Source: Silanimonas sp044377035
GTDB taxonomy: Bacteria; Pseudomonadota; Gammaproteobacteria; Xanthomonadales; Xanthomonadaceae
Assembly (NCBI RefSeq): GCF_044377035.1
Contig: NZ_JBILJW010000007.1
Coordinates: 90,877-154,876, forward strand
DNA: 64,000 nucleotides
Reading direction: 5' to 3'
Each line of letters starts with the position of its first letter. Position 1 is the first letter of the stretch. The notes under the pieces were generated by a model, which was not told the DNA's origin, did no database searches, and saw nothing but the letters and a program-made list of their open reading frames with translations. A program made the translations under genes and the position numbers. Positions 24,461 through 33,116 of the stretch are shown piece by piece.

Positions 24461-25677
24461 GGCGTGGCCTCCGTGGCCGGTTCGGGCTCGGCCAGCACCA
24501 CGGCGTCGCCGGGCGCGAGGCCGTCGAGCACTTCCGAGCGTGCCGGTCCGCGCACGCCCAGCGTGACCGGCCGCGATTGCGCTTCACCGTCCACCCAGAC
24601 GCGCACCGAGGTCTGGCCGGCGTCGCTGCGCACCGCGAGGTTCGGCACGCTCAGGGCGGCCTCGGCCGACTTCAGCCGCACGCGCGCCTGAAACGCTTGG
24701 CCCGGCACCCACGCGTGCCGGGCGCCGATGTCGGTCGGCACCGCGACCTTGAAGGCGAGGTACTTGATCGGGCTGTTGCGCGAGGTCGCGCGCGGCGCGC
24801 TCGCCAGCCAGCTGATCGGCGCTTCGAAGGCCTCTTCCGGCCGACCCGCGGGGTGCAGTTCGACCGCCTGCCCGACGGCCAGCACCTGCGCCTCGATCTG
24901 CGGCAGGCTCAATTCGACTTCGAGGCTGCGGCTGTCCGGCAGGGTGGCGAGGTCATTGCTCGCCCACATCTGCGCGCCGATCTGCGGCTTCTCGCCGCCC
25001 CAGTTGGTGGCCAGCACGAACACGCCGTCGTGCGGCGCGCGCAGCTCCAGCGCGCCGAGGTCGTCCTCGCGCGTCTTGACGCCCATCGCCACGGTGTCGC
25101 GCTGCGCGGAAAGCACCTGCAGCTCGGCCCCGCCGCGCTCGGCGCTCTGGTCCTTGCGCCAGTCGAGCACCTCGCGCTTCTCGCCGAGGTAGCGCTCGTC
25201 GGCCACGGCGTCGAGGACCACGTTGCGCGCGATGGCCGCGAAGTCGGCCTGGGCATAGCGCGAGGCGATGGCGAGCTGGCTCTGCACCTGGGCGATGTCG
25301 ACGTCGAGGCGACCCACGCCGATCTCGAGCTCCGCCTGCTTGGAGGCCTGCGACAGCGCATTGCGCTCGAGGTTCAACAGGGCCTTGTCGAGTTCGAGCT
25401 GCGTCTGCTCGGCACCGAAGCGCGCGACCACGTCACCGGCTTTCACCGGGCTACCGTCGGGCACCATCCACACCAGCTGGCGCTGCGCCCAGTTCTGCCC
25501 CGGCACGACGAGCTTGGTGGCCTTCGCCGCCTTGAGCTCGCCCGAGGCCTCCACCCAGAGTTCGAGCGGCGCGGGCTGCAGCACTTCCAGCGCCGGGGTC
25601 GCCTCCGGCGCGTCGCCGCAGGCGGACAGCGCGGCAAGACCGGCAAACAACGTTGCGAGGCGGAGGGAGCGCGTCAT
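24457..25677 (-). CDS. Periplasmic adaptor lipoprotein (HlyD/MacA type)
   Basis: 406 residues. The signal sequence ends in a lipobox, LSAC (Cys near residue 20), so the mature protein should be lipid-anchored. An adaptor layout follows: a half-motif MVPDGSPVKAGDVVARFG (about 72-89), an alpha-helical hairpin (about 95-205), the second half-motif LELRAPHDGVFV, and beta-barrel domains to the end. It overlaps the tandem-adaptor gene by 4 bases upstream and the permease by 4 bases downstream. It is the third adaptor module of the operon. Confidence 0.88.
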   Translation of the reverse strand: MTRSLRLATLFAGLAALSACGDAPEATPALEVLQPAPLELWVEASGELKAAKATKLVVPGQNWAQRQLVWMVPDGSPVKAGDVVARFGAEQTQLELDKALLNLERNALSQASKQAELEIGVGRLDVDIAQVQSQLAIASRYAQADFAAIARNVVLDAVADERYLGEKREVLDWRKDQSAERGGAELQVLSAQRDTVAMGVKTREDDLGALELRAPHDGVFVLATNWGGEKPQIGAQMWASNDLATLPDSRSLEVELSLPQIEAQVLAVGQAVELHPAGRPEEAFEAPISWLASAPRATSRNSPIKYLAFKVAVPTDIGARHAWVPGQAFQARVRLKSAEAALSVPNLAVRSDAGQTSVRVWVDGEAQSRPVTLGVRGPARSEVLDGLAPGDAVVLAEPEPATEATP

Positions 25678-27611
25678 GGCGCGGCCTCCGTGGCTTCGAG
25701 TTCGACACCCACCGCCTGGCCGGGACGCAAGCCCGCGGTATCGCCCTCGAGCGAGAGTTCGACATCGATCACCGGAATCGGCTGGCGGCGCGACTTGTTG
25801 CGCACGGCGCTGCCGATGCGCGTCACGCGCGCGTCGATCTGCCGGCCGGCGCCGCCTTCGACGCGCACGCGCGCCTTGGCGCCCACCGCGAGGCGCATGA
25901 GCTCGCGCTCCGGCGCGGTGGCGCGCACGAGCAGCGTCGCCGGGTCGGGGATCTCGGCCACAGCTTGGCCGATGAACACCTGGCTGCCGACCTCGAAGCG
26001 CTCGCCGCGCCAACCGGTCCGCAGGACGAGGATGCCGTCGCGCGGCGCCTTCACCTGCAACTCGGTGACCGCGCGGCCGAGGGTCGCCACTTCGGTCTCC
26101 AGCTGGGCCAATTCGGCCTCGACCAGCACGCGTTCCGCGGCGCGCTGGGCGCGGCCGGCGGCGTAGCGCTGCTCGAACAGCGCATCGCGCTGCTCGGCGC
26201 GGGTGCGATCGATAACAAGCTTGCGGTACTCGACCGAGCGCAACAGCTCGGCCGGCTGTTCGGTCTTGCGCTCGGCCTTGATGCGCTCGGCGCGCTGCTC
26301 CTCGAGCGTGAGCGCTTCGGTGCGTTCGCGCTCCGCGAGGTCGAGCAGCAGGCGCTCGCGTTCGCTGCGCTTCTCGCGCCGCTTGCTCTCGGCCTCCTGC
26401 AGGCGGCGCTGCACTTCCGCGCCATCGAAGGCCACCACCACGTCGCCGGCCTTCACCCGCGAACCGTCGGGCGCCATCTGCGTCACCTGGTACTGCCACT
26501 GGTTCTCGACCGCCGGCGGTGCGATGGCATCGCTGCGGGCCGCGGCGATCTCGCCCTCAAGGCGCAGCGTGCCCGCGGTGCTCCCCGCAACGGCGGCGCG
26601 CGGCGCGGCGTTCGACGCGGTCGCAGGCGGCGGGCCACCGGCTTCGATGCGCGCGCTCATGCCGGGCTTGAGCGGCAGGCCGGCCGACGCCTCAAGTGTG
26701 ACGTCGACGGTGAAGTAGCGGCCGCTGCCCCACTCGGCCTTCGGCTCCGGCGCACCGGCGATGCTGGCGATGCGCCCGGCCAGCGTGCGCCCGGGCAGCG
26801 CATCGAAGCGCACCTGCACCGGCTGGCCGGACCGCAGGCCAGGGCGATCGACCTCGAGCACCCACGCGCGCACGGCGAGCTCGCCGGCACCCACCACTTC
26901 GCCGATGGCCATGCCGGGATTCGCCGAAGCCCCGACTTCGAAACGTTGGCCATTCCACGGATGGAAGCCGAACACCGCGGTGCCGGCCCGGGTGGCGCGC
27001 TGCTCGGCGCGGGCGATCTGCCGCTCGGCGAACACGAGGTCGGCCTCGAGCTGGGCCACTTCCAGCGCGCCGTCGCGCGCGCGGCGCTGCACCCCGGCTT
27101 CGGCGCTGGCGAGCTCCTGGCGCTTCAGCACGATCTCGCGGCGGGCGCGCTCCGCTTCGCCCTGGTAGCGGTCGTAATCGATGCGCGCGAGGTAGTCGGC
27201 CGGGATCGCCGCATCCACTTCGGCCTTGGCCAGCGCGGCCTCGGCGTCGACCAGCGCGAGTGCGGCGTCGACGCGGCGCACGTCGAGCTCGGCGCGCTCC
27301 TTGTCGATGCGGGCTTTGGCCAGCGCGATCTGCGTCTTCAGCGCGTTGATCTGCGCGGTGGCCGCACCCGGATCGATGCGCACGAGGACGTCACCGGGCT
27401 TCACGGCGACGCCGTCCGGGGCGAGCTGGCGCAGCACGACGGGCGAACTGTTCGACATCGGCGCGTAGATGGTCTCGGCGTCCGAGGAGCGCACCACGCC
27501 ACTGAGCATCACGCGGCGCGCGTCGTCAGCCGCGTCGGCCTGCGCATGGACGGGGGCCGTGTGCAGCAGGGCCGCCATCGCGAGGAGCAGGGACCTACTG
27601 GCGCTGGTCAT
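25674..27611 (-). CDS. Tandem (double) HlyD-type periplasmic adaptor
   Basis: 645 residues, about twice the usual adaptor length. After a signal peptide (ending APVHAQ, near residue 23) come two successive adaptor units. Unit 1 (about 32-328) has LAPDGVAVKPGDVLVRID, a helical hairpin rich in Ala/Glu and a barrel with VLEVDRPGLRSGQPVQVRFD. Unit 2 (about 345-645) has MAPDGSRVKAGDVVVAFD, a longer charged hairpin, VKAPRDGILVLRTGW and a second barrel. The two units are joined by an Ala/Pro/Ser linker (about 328-345). The gene overlaps the ATPase gene by 17 bases and the third adaptor by 4. Two adaptor units in one chain are not the standard MacA design. Confidence 0.85.
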   Translation of the reverse strand: MTSASRSLLLAMAALLHTAPVHAQADAADDARRVMLSGVVRSSDAETIYAPMSNSSPVVLRQLAPDGVAVKPGDVLVRIDPGAATAQINALKTQIALAKARIDKERAELDVRRVDAALALVDAEAALAKAEVDAAIPADYLARIDYDRYQGEAERARREIVLKRQELASAEAGVQRRARDGALEVAQLEADLVFAERQIARAEQRATRAGTAVFGFHPWNGQRFEVGASANPGMAIGEVVGAGELAVRAWVLEVDRPGLRSGQPVQVRFDALPGRTLAGRIASIAGAPEPKAEWGSGRYFTVDVTLEASAGLPLKPGMSARIEAGGPPPATASNAAPRAAVAGSTAGTLRLEGEIAAARSDAIAPPAVENQWQYQVTQMAPDGSRVKAGDVVVAFDGAEVQRRLQEAESKRREKRSERERLLLDLAERERTEALTLEEQRAERIKAERKTEQPAELLRSVEYRKLVIDRTRAEQRDALFEQRYAAGRAQRAAERVLVEAELAQLETEVATLGRAVTELQVKAPRDGILVLRTGWRGERFEVGSQVFIGQAVAEIPDPATLLVRATAPERELMRLAVGAKARVRVEGGAGRQIDARVTRIGSAVRNKSRRQPIPVIDVELSLEGDTAGLRPGQAVGVELEATEAAP

Positions 27612-28272
27612 CGTCCACCTTGCCGTCCTTCATGCGCACCTGCCGCGGCAGGCTGGCGGCCAGCGCCAGGTCGTGGGTCACCATCACCACGGTCTGCCCC
27701 GCGGCGTGCAGTTCATGCAGCAGCGCGAGGATGTCGGCCGCGCTCTTGGAATCGAGGTTGCCGGTGGGCTCGTCGGCGAGCAGCAGGGCCGGGTCGAGCA
27801 CCAGCGAGCGGGCGATCGCCGCGCGCTGCATCTGACCGCCCGAGAGCTCCGAGGGCCGATGGGCCATCCGTGCGCCAAGGCCGACGCGCTCCAACAGCTC
27901 ACGGGCGCGCGCTTCGACGTCGTGGGCGAAAGGCGTGCGCGAGAAGCGCATCGGCAGCAGCACGTTCTCGAGCACCGTCAGCCGCGGCATCAGGTGGAAG
28001 CTCTGGAATACGAAGCCGATGCGGCGGTTGCGCAGGTCGCTCAACTGGCCGTCATCGAGGCCGGCGACATCCGTGCCTTCCAGCAGGTAGTGGCCAGCGT
28101 CGGGGCGGTCGAGGCAGCCGAGAACGTTGAGCAGGGTCGACTTCCCCGAGCCCGACGGCCCGGTGACGCCCACGAACTCGCCGCGTTCGATGGTGAGGTC
28201 GACGCCGTCCAGGGCGTTCACCGTCTGCCCGCCGGTGCGGTATCGGCGCGCGATGTCCTTGAGTTCGATCAT
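27595..28272 (-). CDS. MacB/LolD-type ABC transporter ATPase
   Basis: 225 residues, a stand-alone nucleotide-binding subunit. Walker A GPSGSGKST (about 38-46), Q-loop region FVFQSFHLMPRLTV, signature LSGGQMQRAAIARSL, Walker B LLLADEPTGNLD and switch MVTHD are all present. The FQSFHL and TGNLDS features mark the LolD/MacB/FtsE group. It is the first gene of a four-gene leftward operon with two adaptor genes and a MacB-type permease. No TolC-like outer-membrane gene is included. Confidence 0.92.
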   Translation of the reverse strand: MIELKDIARRYRTGGQTVNALDGVDLTIERGEFVGVTGPSGSGKSTLLNVLGCLDRPDAGHYLLEGTDVAGLDDGQLSDLRNRRIGFVFQSFHLMPRLTVLENVLLPMRFSRTPFAHDVEARARELLERVGLGARMAHRPSELSGGQMQRAAIARSLVLDPALLLADEPTGNLDSKSAADILALLHELHAAGQTVVMVTHDLALAASLPRQVRMKDGKVDDDQRQ

Positions 28273-28353
28273 TCCGGGGGAGGATGCGCGGAGGCCCGTG
28301 ATGGTCGCAGCGCGCCGAACAAGCGAGGGGTGCCGGAAGTCATGCCCGACCGC

Positions 28354-28800
28354 TCACTTCACCGCCCGCAGCACGAAGCTCGAATTGACGTCGGCCACCT
28401 GCCCACCGGCCAGCAGGCGGTCGAGCAGGAAACGCGAGAAGTGCTCGAGGTCCTGCACCCGCACTTCGATCAGGTAGTCCATGTCGCCGGTCAGCGCGTG
28501 GCAGCGCTCCACTTCGTCCCAACCGTTGATGCTCTCGGCAAAGCGGGCGATGTCGGCGGCACCGTGGCTCTTCAACTGCACGCGCACGAAGGCGCGCAGG
28601 TTCAGGCCCAGCTTCGAGGGATCAACCTCGGCGCGGTAGCCGGTGATCACGCCGTCCGCCTCGAGCCGCTGCACGCGGCGCAGGCAGGCGGAAGGCGAGA
28701 GGTTCACGCGTTCGGCCAACTCGACATTGCTCAACCGCCCCTCCCCCTGCAGGGCGCGCAGCAGGGCGAGGTCGGTGCGGTCGAGCGTCGTCGTCTGCAT
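28354..28800 (-). CDS. Lrp/AsnC-family transcriptional regulator
   Basis: 148 residues. An N-terminal winged helix-turn-helix (LDRTDLALLRALQGEGR, then ELAERVNLSPSACLRRVQRL) precedes a RAM effector domain (about 70-145, ERCHALTGDMDYLIEVRVQD). The family senses amino acids and forms octamers on DNA. It is divergent from phhA with 126 bases between, so it probably controls phenylalanine catabolism and itself; an aromatic amino acid would be a reasonable effector, which is inference. Confidence 0.9.
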   Translation of the reverse strand: MQTTTLDRTDLALLRALQGEGRLSNVELAERVNLSPSACLRRVQRLEADGVITGYRAEVDPSKLGLNLRAFVRVQLKSHGAADIARFAESINGWDEVERCHALTGDMDYLIEVRVQDLEHFSRFLLDRLLAGGQVADVNSSFVLRAVK

Positions 28801-28926
28801 GTTCGTTTCCTCATTGCCAAGCCGTGCGCACGATTATTGCTCAATGGGGGCCGATTCCTGCAACTTCGCAAGCCTGTTGCGCCCGTGCGGCGCCACAATA
28901 GGCGCCCCTGCTTCCGGTCACCCGCC

Positions 28927-29817
28927 ATGAACGCCCAGCCCCGCCGCGTCGAACACCTGCAGACCGACAAGGGCAGCGTGCCGGTCTACACCACGGCGGT
29001 GATCGAGCAGCCCTGGTCGACCTACAGCGCCACCGACCATGCGGTCTGGACGCAGCTGTTCCGCCGCCAGCGCGAACTGCTGGTGGGCCGCGCCGACGAG
29101 GAATTCCTGCGCACGCAGGACGCCATGGGCATGGGCGAGGACCGCATCCCGAAGTTCGACGAGCTCAACCGCATGCTGCGCGCGCGCACCGGCTGGGAGC
29201 TGATCGGCGTGGAAGGCCTGCTGCCCGAGCTCACGTTCTTCGAGCACCTCGCCAACAAGCGCTTCCCGGTCACCTGGTGGATCCGCACCCCCGAGCGGCT
29301 GGATTACCTCAGCGAGCCGGACCTGTTCCACGACCTGTTCGGCCACGTGCCCCTGCTGATGAACCCGGTGTTCGCCGACTACATGCAGGCCTACGGCCAG
29401 GGCGGCGTGCGCGCCCATGGCTTCGGGCCCGAGGCGCTGGCGCAGCTGACACGCCTGTACTGGTACACGGTGGAATTCGGCCTCATCAACACCGCCGCCG
29501 GCCTGCGCATCTACGGCGCCGGCATCCTCAGCTCGAAGGGCGAGTCGATCCACTGCCTCGACAGCCCGGCGCCGAACCGCATCGGCTTCGACCTCGAGCG
29601 GATCATGCGCACGCGCTACCGCATCGACACCTACCAGAAGACCTACTTCGTCATCGACAGCTACCAGCAGCTGATGGACGCGACGCGCCCGGACTTCGCG
29701 CCGATCTACGCGCGGCTTACCAACGAGCCGACCCTGCCTGCGGGCGAGGTGCTGGCCACCGACCGCGTGTTCAGCCGCGGCAGCGGTGAAGGCTGGAGCA
29801 ACGACGGCGACGTCTGA
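28927..29817 (+). CDS. phhA: Phenylalanine 4-monooxygenase
   Basis: 296 residues, the length of bacterial monomeric-type phenylalanine hydroxylases, which convert phenylalanine to tyrosine using a tetrahydropterin and O2. The iron ligands His135 and His140 (PDLFHDLFGHVPLL) and Glu183 (WYTVEFGL) are visible, as is the substrate/pterin region GAGILSSKGES. No ACT regulatory domain. A CACAAT hexamer at 28894-28899 could be the -10 of its promoter, but no good -35 accompanies it. No pterin carbinolamine dehydratase gene (phhB) is nearby. Confidence 0.96.
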   Translation: MNAQPRRVEHLQTDKGSVPVYTTAVIEQPWSTYSATDHAVWTQLFRRQRELLVGRADEEFLRTQDAMGMGEDRIPKFDELNRMLRARTGWELIGVEGLLPELTFFEHLANKRFPVTWWIRTPERLDYLSEPDLFHDLFGHVPLLMNPVFADYMQAYGQGGVRAHGFGPEALAQLTRLYWYTVEFGLINTAAGLRIYGAGILSSKGESIHCLDSPAPNRIGFDLERIMRTRYRIDTYQKTYFVIDSYQQLMDATRPDFAPIYARLTNEPTLPAGEVLATDRVFSRGSGEGWSNDGDV

Positions 29818-29841
29818 CGCGGACGCTCCCGTAAACGGCAC

Positions 29842-29862
29842 GCGGCGCGACGCCGCTTATTT
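29842..29862 (+). terminator. phhA terminator
   Basis: GCGGCG and CGCCGC form a perfect 6-bp stem with a 3-base loop, followed directly by TTATTT. It lies 24 bases after the phhA stop. The T-run overlaps the complement of the mnmE stop codon, so the two convergent genes share this DNA. Confidence 0.6.
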
Positions 29863-31245
29863 GCCGATGCAGAAGCTGCTGAAGATCCGCCCGAGCAGCG
29901 CATCGCTGCTGACCCGCCCGGTGATCTCACCCAGCGCATCCTGAGCGAGACGCAGGTCCTCCGCCGCCAGTTCGCCTTGTCGCGCGCGCAATTGCATCGC
30001 GGCGTCGACCAAGTGCGTACCGGCGCGGACGATGGCGTCGACGTGGCGAGCGCGTGCCGAGAACGCGCCGCCGCTGTCCGCGCCTTCGCCGGCACCGGCG
30101 GCATCGCGCAGCGCGGCACGCAGCCGGTCGAGGCCGATGCCGCGCGGGGTATCGATCCACAGGTGATGGCCGTCGTCGCGGTGGTCCTCGCGGTTCGCAG
30201 CGTGGGTGAGATCCGCGTGCGAGTGCAGCCACAGGATCGCGGGTTGCGACGGCGGGCGGCCCTCGGGCGTCGTCGACGGCACAGCGAGCTCATTGCGGAG
30301 TCGCGCCATCGCGGCCTCGGCCTCGCGGTCATCCAGCACGGCCAGCACGAGGTCGGCTTTCGCCACTTCGGCACGGGCCCGACGGATGCCTTCGGCCTCG
30401 ACGACGTCCTGCGTCTCGCGCAAGCCCGCGGTGTCGACCAAGGTGAGTTCGACGCCGTCGATGCGCACCACATCGCGCAGCACGTCGCGGGTGGTGCCGG
30501 CGATCGGCGTGACGATGGCGCGCTCGGTGCCGGCCAGCGCGTTCATCAGCGCACTCTTCCCGGCATTTGGTGCACCGACGATCACCACGTGCAGGCCGTC
30601 GACCAGTCGCACGCCGCGCGCCGCATCGCGATGGAGCGCGCCGTGCAGCGCCTCGACGCGCGCCAGCCGCGCGGCCAGCTCGGGGGCGGCGAGGAAATCG
30701 ATCTCCTCCTCGGGGAAGTCGATGGCCGCCTCGACGTGCACGCGCAGCAGGGTGAGCGCCTCCACCAGTTCGTCGACGCGGGCGCTGAAGACACCGTCCA
30801 GCGAGCGCCGGGCGGCGCGCAAGGCCGCATCGGACGATGCGGTGATCAGGTCGGCGACGGCTTCGGCCTGCGCGAGGTCGAGCTTGCCCTCGAGGAAGGC
30901 GCGTTCGCTGAACTCGCCGGGGCGCGCCGCGCGCGCGCCAAGCGCGAGGCAGCGCGCCACCACCTGCGCAAGCAAGCGCGGGTTGCCATGGCCCTGCAGC
31001 TCGACGACGTCCTCGCCGGTGAAGCTGCGCGGCGCGTCGAACGCGATCGCCAGCCCATCGTCGATCACCTCGCCGCCCGCATCGTGGAAGCGGGCGTAGC
31101 GGGCCTGTCGCGCCACGAAGGGTCGTTCCGTCGCGCACAGCGCCTCGGCGATGGGCTTCGCGCGCGGCCCGGACAGGCGCACCACGCCGATACCGGCGGC
31201 GCCGTTCGCGGTGGCCACGGCCACGATGGTGTCGCGTTCGCTCAT
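29857..31245 (-). CDS. mnmE: tRNA uridine-5-carboxymethylaminomethyl modification GTPase
   Basis: 462 residues from the ATG at 31245; frame upstream of it has no family similarity. The N-terminal folate-binding domain starts TIVAVATANGAAGIGVVRLSG trimmed to family pattern, the inserted G domain carries GAPNAGKSALMN (P-loop), GTTRD and DTAG, and the protein ends in the conserved FCIGK with its reactive Cys. With MnmG it modifies the wobble uridine of several tRNAs. Its place downstream of yidC is the standard rpmH-rnpA-yidC-mnmE order. Confidence 0.96.
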   Translation of the reverse strand: MSERDTIVAVATANGAAGIGVVRLSGPRAKPIAEALCATERPFVARQARYARFHDAGGEVIDDGLAIAFDAPRSFTGEDVVELQGHGNPRLLAQVVARCLALGARAARPGEFSERAFLEGKLDLAQAEAVADLITASSDAALRAARRSLDGVFSARVDELVEALTLLRVHVEAAIDFPEEEIDFLAAPELAARLARVEALHGALHRDAARGVRLVDGLHVVIVGAPNAGKSALMNALAGTERAIVTPIAGTTRDVLRDVVRIDGVELTLVDTAGLRETQDVVEAEGIRRARAEVAKADLVLAVLDDREAEAAMARLRNELAVPSTTPEGRPPSQPAILWLHSHADLTHAANREDHRDDGHHLWIDTPRGIGLDRLRAALRDAAGAGEGADSGGAFSARARHVDAIVRAGTHLVDAAMQLRARQGELAAEDLRLAQDALGEITGRVSSDALLGRIFSSFCIGK

Positions 31246-31291
31246 GGCACGAAGCCTAGCGCGGCGACGAGGGCGGAGGAGCGCGCGAATG

Positions 31292-31321
31292 CGACGAGGC
31301 CCGCTTGCGCGGGCCTCGTCG
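31292..31321 (-). terminator. Strong hairpin downstream of yidC
   Basis: CGACGAGGCCCGC and its exact complement form a 13-bp GC-rich stem around a 4-base loop, 24 bases after the yidC stop and 46 bases before the mnmE start. The leftward strand lacks a clear U-run after it. It may end the rpmH-rnpA-yidC transcript or attenuate reading into mnmE. Confidence 0.6.
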
Positions 31322-31345
31322 GTGGTTCGCGATGCGCGCCCCGGA

Positions 31346-33112
31346 TCACTTCGCCTTGGCGACCACCGGGGTCGTCGGACCACCGTAGCGCTTCGTCATC
31401 CACCACTGCTGGGCGAGGCCGAGCACGCCGTTGGTGAGCCAATACAGCACGAGGCCCGAGGGGAAGAAGGCGAACATCACGCCGAAGATCACCGGCATCC
31501 ACTGCAGGACCTTCTTCTGCATCGGGTCCATGCCGGGGCTGGGCGTCAGCTTCTGCGTGCCCCACATCACCGCGAGGTTGAGCGCCGGCAGGATGAAGAG
31601 CGGATCGGGCGCGGTGAGGTTGTCGATCCACAGCATCCACGGCGCCTGGCGCAGTTCCACCGACTCCAGCAGCACCCAGTAGAGCGCGAGGAAGATCGGG
31701 ATCGGCACCAGCATCGGCAGGCAGCCGCCCAGAGGATTGATCTTCTCCTTCTGGTACAGCTCCATCATCGCCTGGTTGAACTTCATGCGGTCTTCGCCGT
31801 ACCGCTCCTTGAGCTGCTCGATGCGCGGCGCGACGGCGCGCATGCGGGCCATGCTCTGGTACTGCTTCGCCGACACCGGGTAGAGCAGCAGCTTGAGGAT
31901 CACGACGATGCCGATGATCGCCCAGCCCCAGTTGCCGAACAGGCCATGCAGCCAGTTCAGCACCCAGAACAACGGCTGCGCGAGGAAGCTGAAGATGCCG
32001 TAGTCGAGGCTCAAGGGCAGCGAGGGGTGCACCGCTTCCATCGGGCCCTGAAGCTTCGGGCCGACCCACAGCGAGAGCTCCACGAGATCACTGCCACCAG
32101 GCGGCACGGTCACGGCCTGGCCGACGCTGCGCGCGGCGAAGCGGCCACCGTCGACGGCGTGCAGCGAGAACACCTGCGGCTGGCCCTTCGGCGGCACCCA
32201 GGCCGACACGAAGTGGTGCTGCAGCATCGCGATCCAGCCGTCGGTGACGGTCTTGTCCAGCGTGCCGTCCTCGACGAAGTCCTCGAACCGGCGCTTCTCG
32301 AAGTGGTCGGTCGAGCTGTACCAGGCGGAGCCGACGAAGCTGAAGCTCTCCGGATTGGTGAACATCGCCGTCTTGGCCGGCGGCGGCGGCGGAACGCGCA
32401 GCAGCTGCTGGTAGAGGTTGCCGGTGAACGCGGCGCTGCCTTCGTTGACCAGCTCATGGCGCACGCCGATGGCATAGCTGCCGCGGGTGAAGGTGTAGAT
32501 CTTGCGGACCGTCAGGCCGCTGGCGGCGTCACGCCAGATCAGGGGCAGCTCGATCGACGTGGCGCCCTCGGCGAGCGTCAGCGTCGAAGCCGGGGTCTCG
32601 AAGGCGTAGCGCGCGTCGGCACCGGGCGCGGTGGCCGTGCTGAGCCAGCCGGTCTGAGCGATCTCGAAGCGCGAGGGCTCGCGGTCGAACAGGATGACGT
32701 TGCCCTTCTCGGGGTTCTCCTGGTCAAGCGGGTAGGCGAGCAGCTCGGCGAACACCAGCGTGCCGCCCACCGAATCAACCCGCAGGCGCAGCACGTCGGT
32801 GAGGATCTCGACGGTGGCAGCCGACGCATCGGCGGCCGGGGCAGGCGTCGCCGCGACGACGGGCGTGGCCTGGGGTGTATCGGCCACCGTGGGCAAGCCC
32901 GACGCGGCATCGGCCGTCGGTGCGGCCGCAGGGGCGGCGCTCGGCGCATCGGCCAGGCTGGGGAGCCCGGCGCTGCCGGCGTCCGCGACCACAGCGGCGA
33001 CCGGCGCCGGCGGCGGGGTCGTCGGCGTGGTGCTGAAGCGGGTCCACTCGAAAGCCAGCAGGATCGCGACGGCGACCCAGGCGAACAACAGGAAAGCGCG
33101 GTTCTGGTTCAT
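31346..33112 (-). CDS. yidC: Membrane protein insertase YidC
   Basis: 588 residues from ATG 33112. TM1 is at about 5-22 (FLLFAWVAVAILLAFEW), followed by an Ala/Pro-rich linker (about 30-95) and a large periplasmic P1 domain to about residue 360. The conserved five-TM insertase core follows: PLFWVLNWLHGLFGNWGWAI, then the cytoplasmic hairpin (RMRAVAPRIEQLKERYGEDR), GGCLPMLVPIPIFLALYWVL, and QWMPVIFGVMFAFFPSGLVL. The C-terminus is short and basic. It starts 4 bases after the rnpA stop, with no yidD between them. Confidence 0.96.
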   Translation of the reverse strand: MNQNRAFLLFAWVAVAILLAFEWTRFSTTPTTPPPAPVAAVVADAGSAGLPSLADAPSAAPAAAPTADAASGLPTVADTPQATPVVAATPAPAADASAATVEILTDVLRLRVDSVGGTLVFAELLAYPLDQENPEKGNVILFDREPSRFEIAQTGWLSTATAPGADARYAFETPASTLTLAEGATSIELPLIWRDAASGLTVRKIYTFTRGSYAIGVRHELVNEGSAAFTGNLYQQLLRVPPPPPAKTAMFTNPESFSFVGSAWYSSTDHFEKRRFEDFVEDGTLDKTVTDGWIAMLQHHFVSAWVPPKGQPQVFSLHAVDGGRFAARSVGQAVTVPPGGSDLVELSLWVGPKLQGPMEAVHPSLPLSLDYGIFSFLAQPLFWVLNWLHGLFGNWGWAIIGIVVILKLLLYPVSAKQYQSMARMRAVAPRIEQLKERYGEDRMKFNQAMMELYQKEKINPLGGCLPMLVPIPIFLALYWVLLESVELRQAPWMLWIDNLTAPDPLFILPALNLAVMWGTQKLTPSPGMDPMQKKVLQWMPVIFGVMFAFFPSGLVLYWLTNGVLGLAQQWWMTKRYGGPTTPVVAKAK

Positions 33113-33116
33113 GCGT

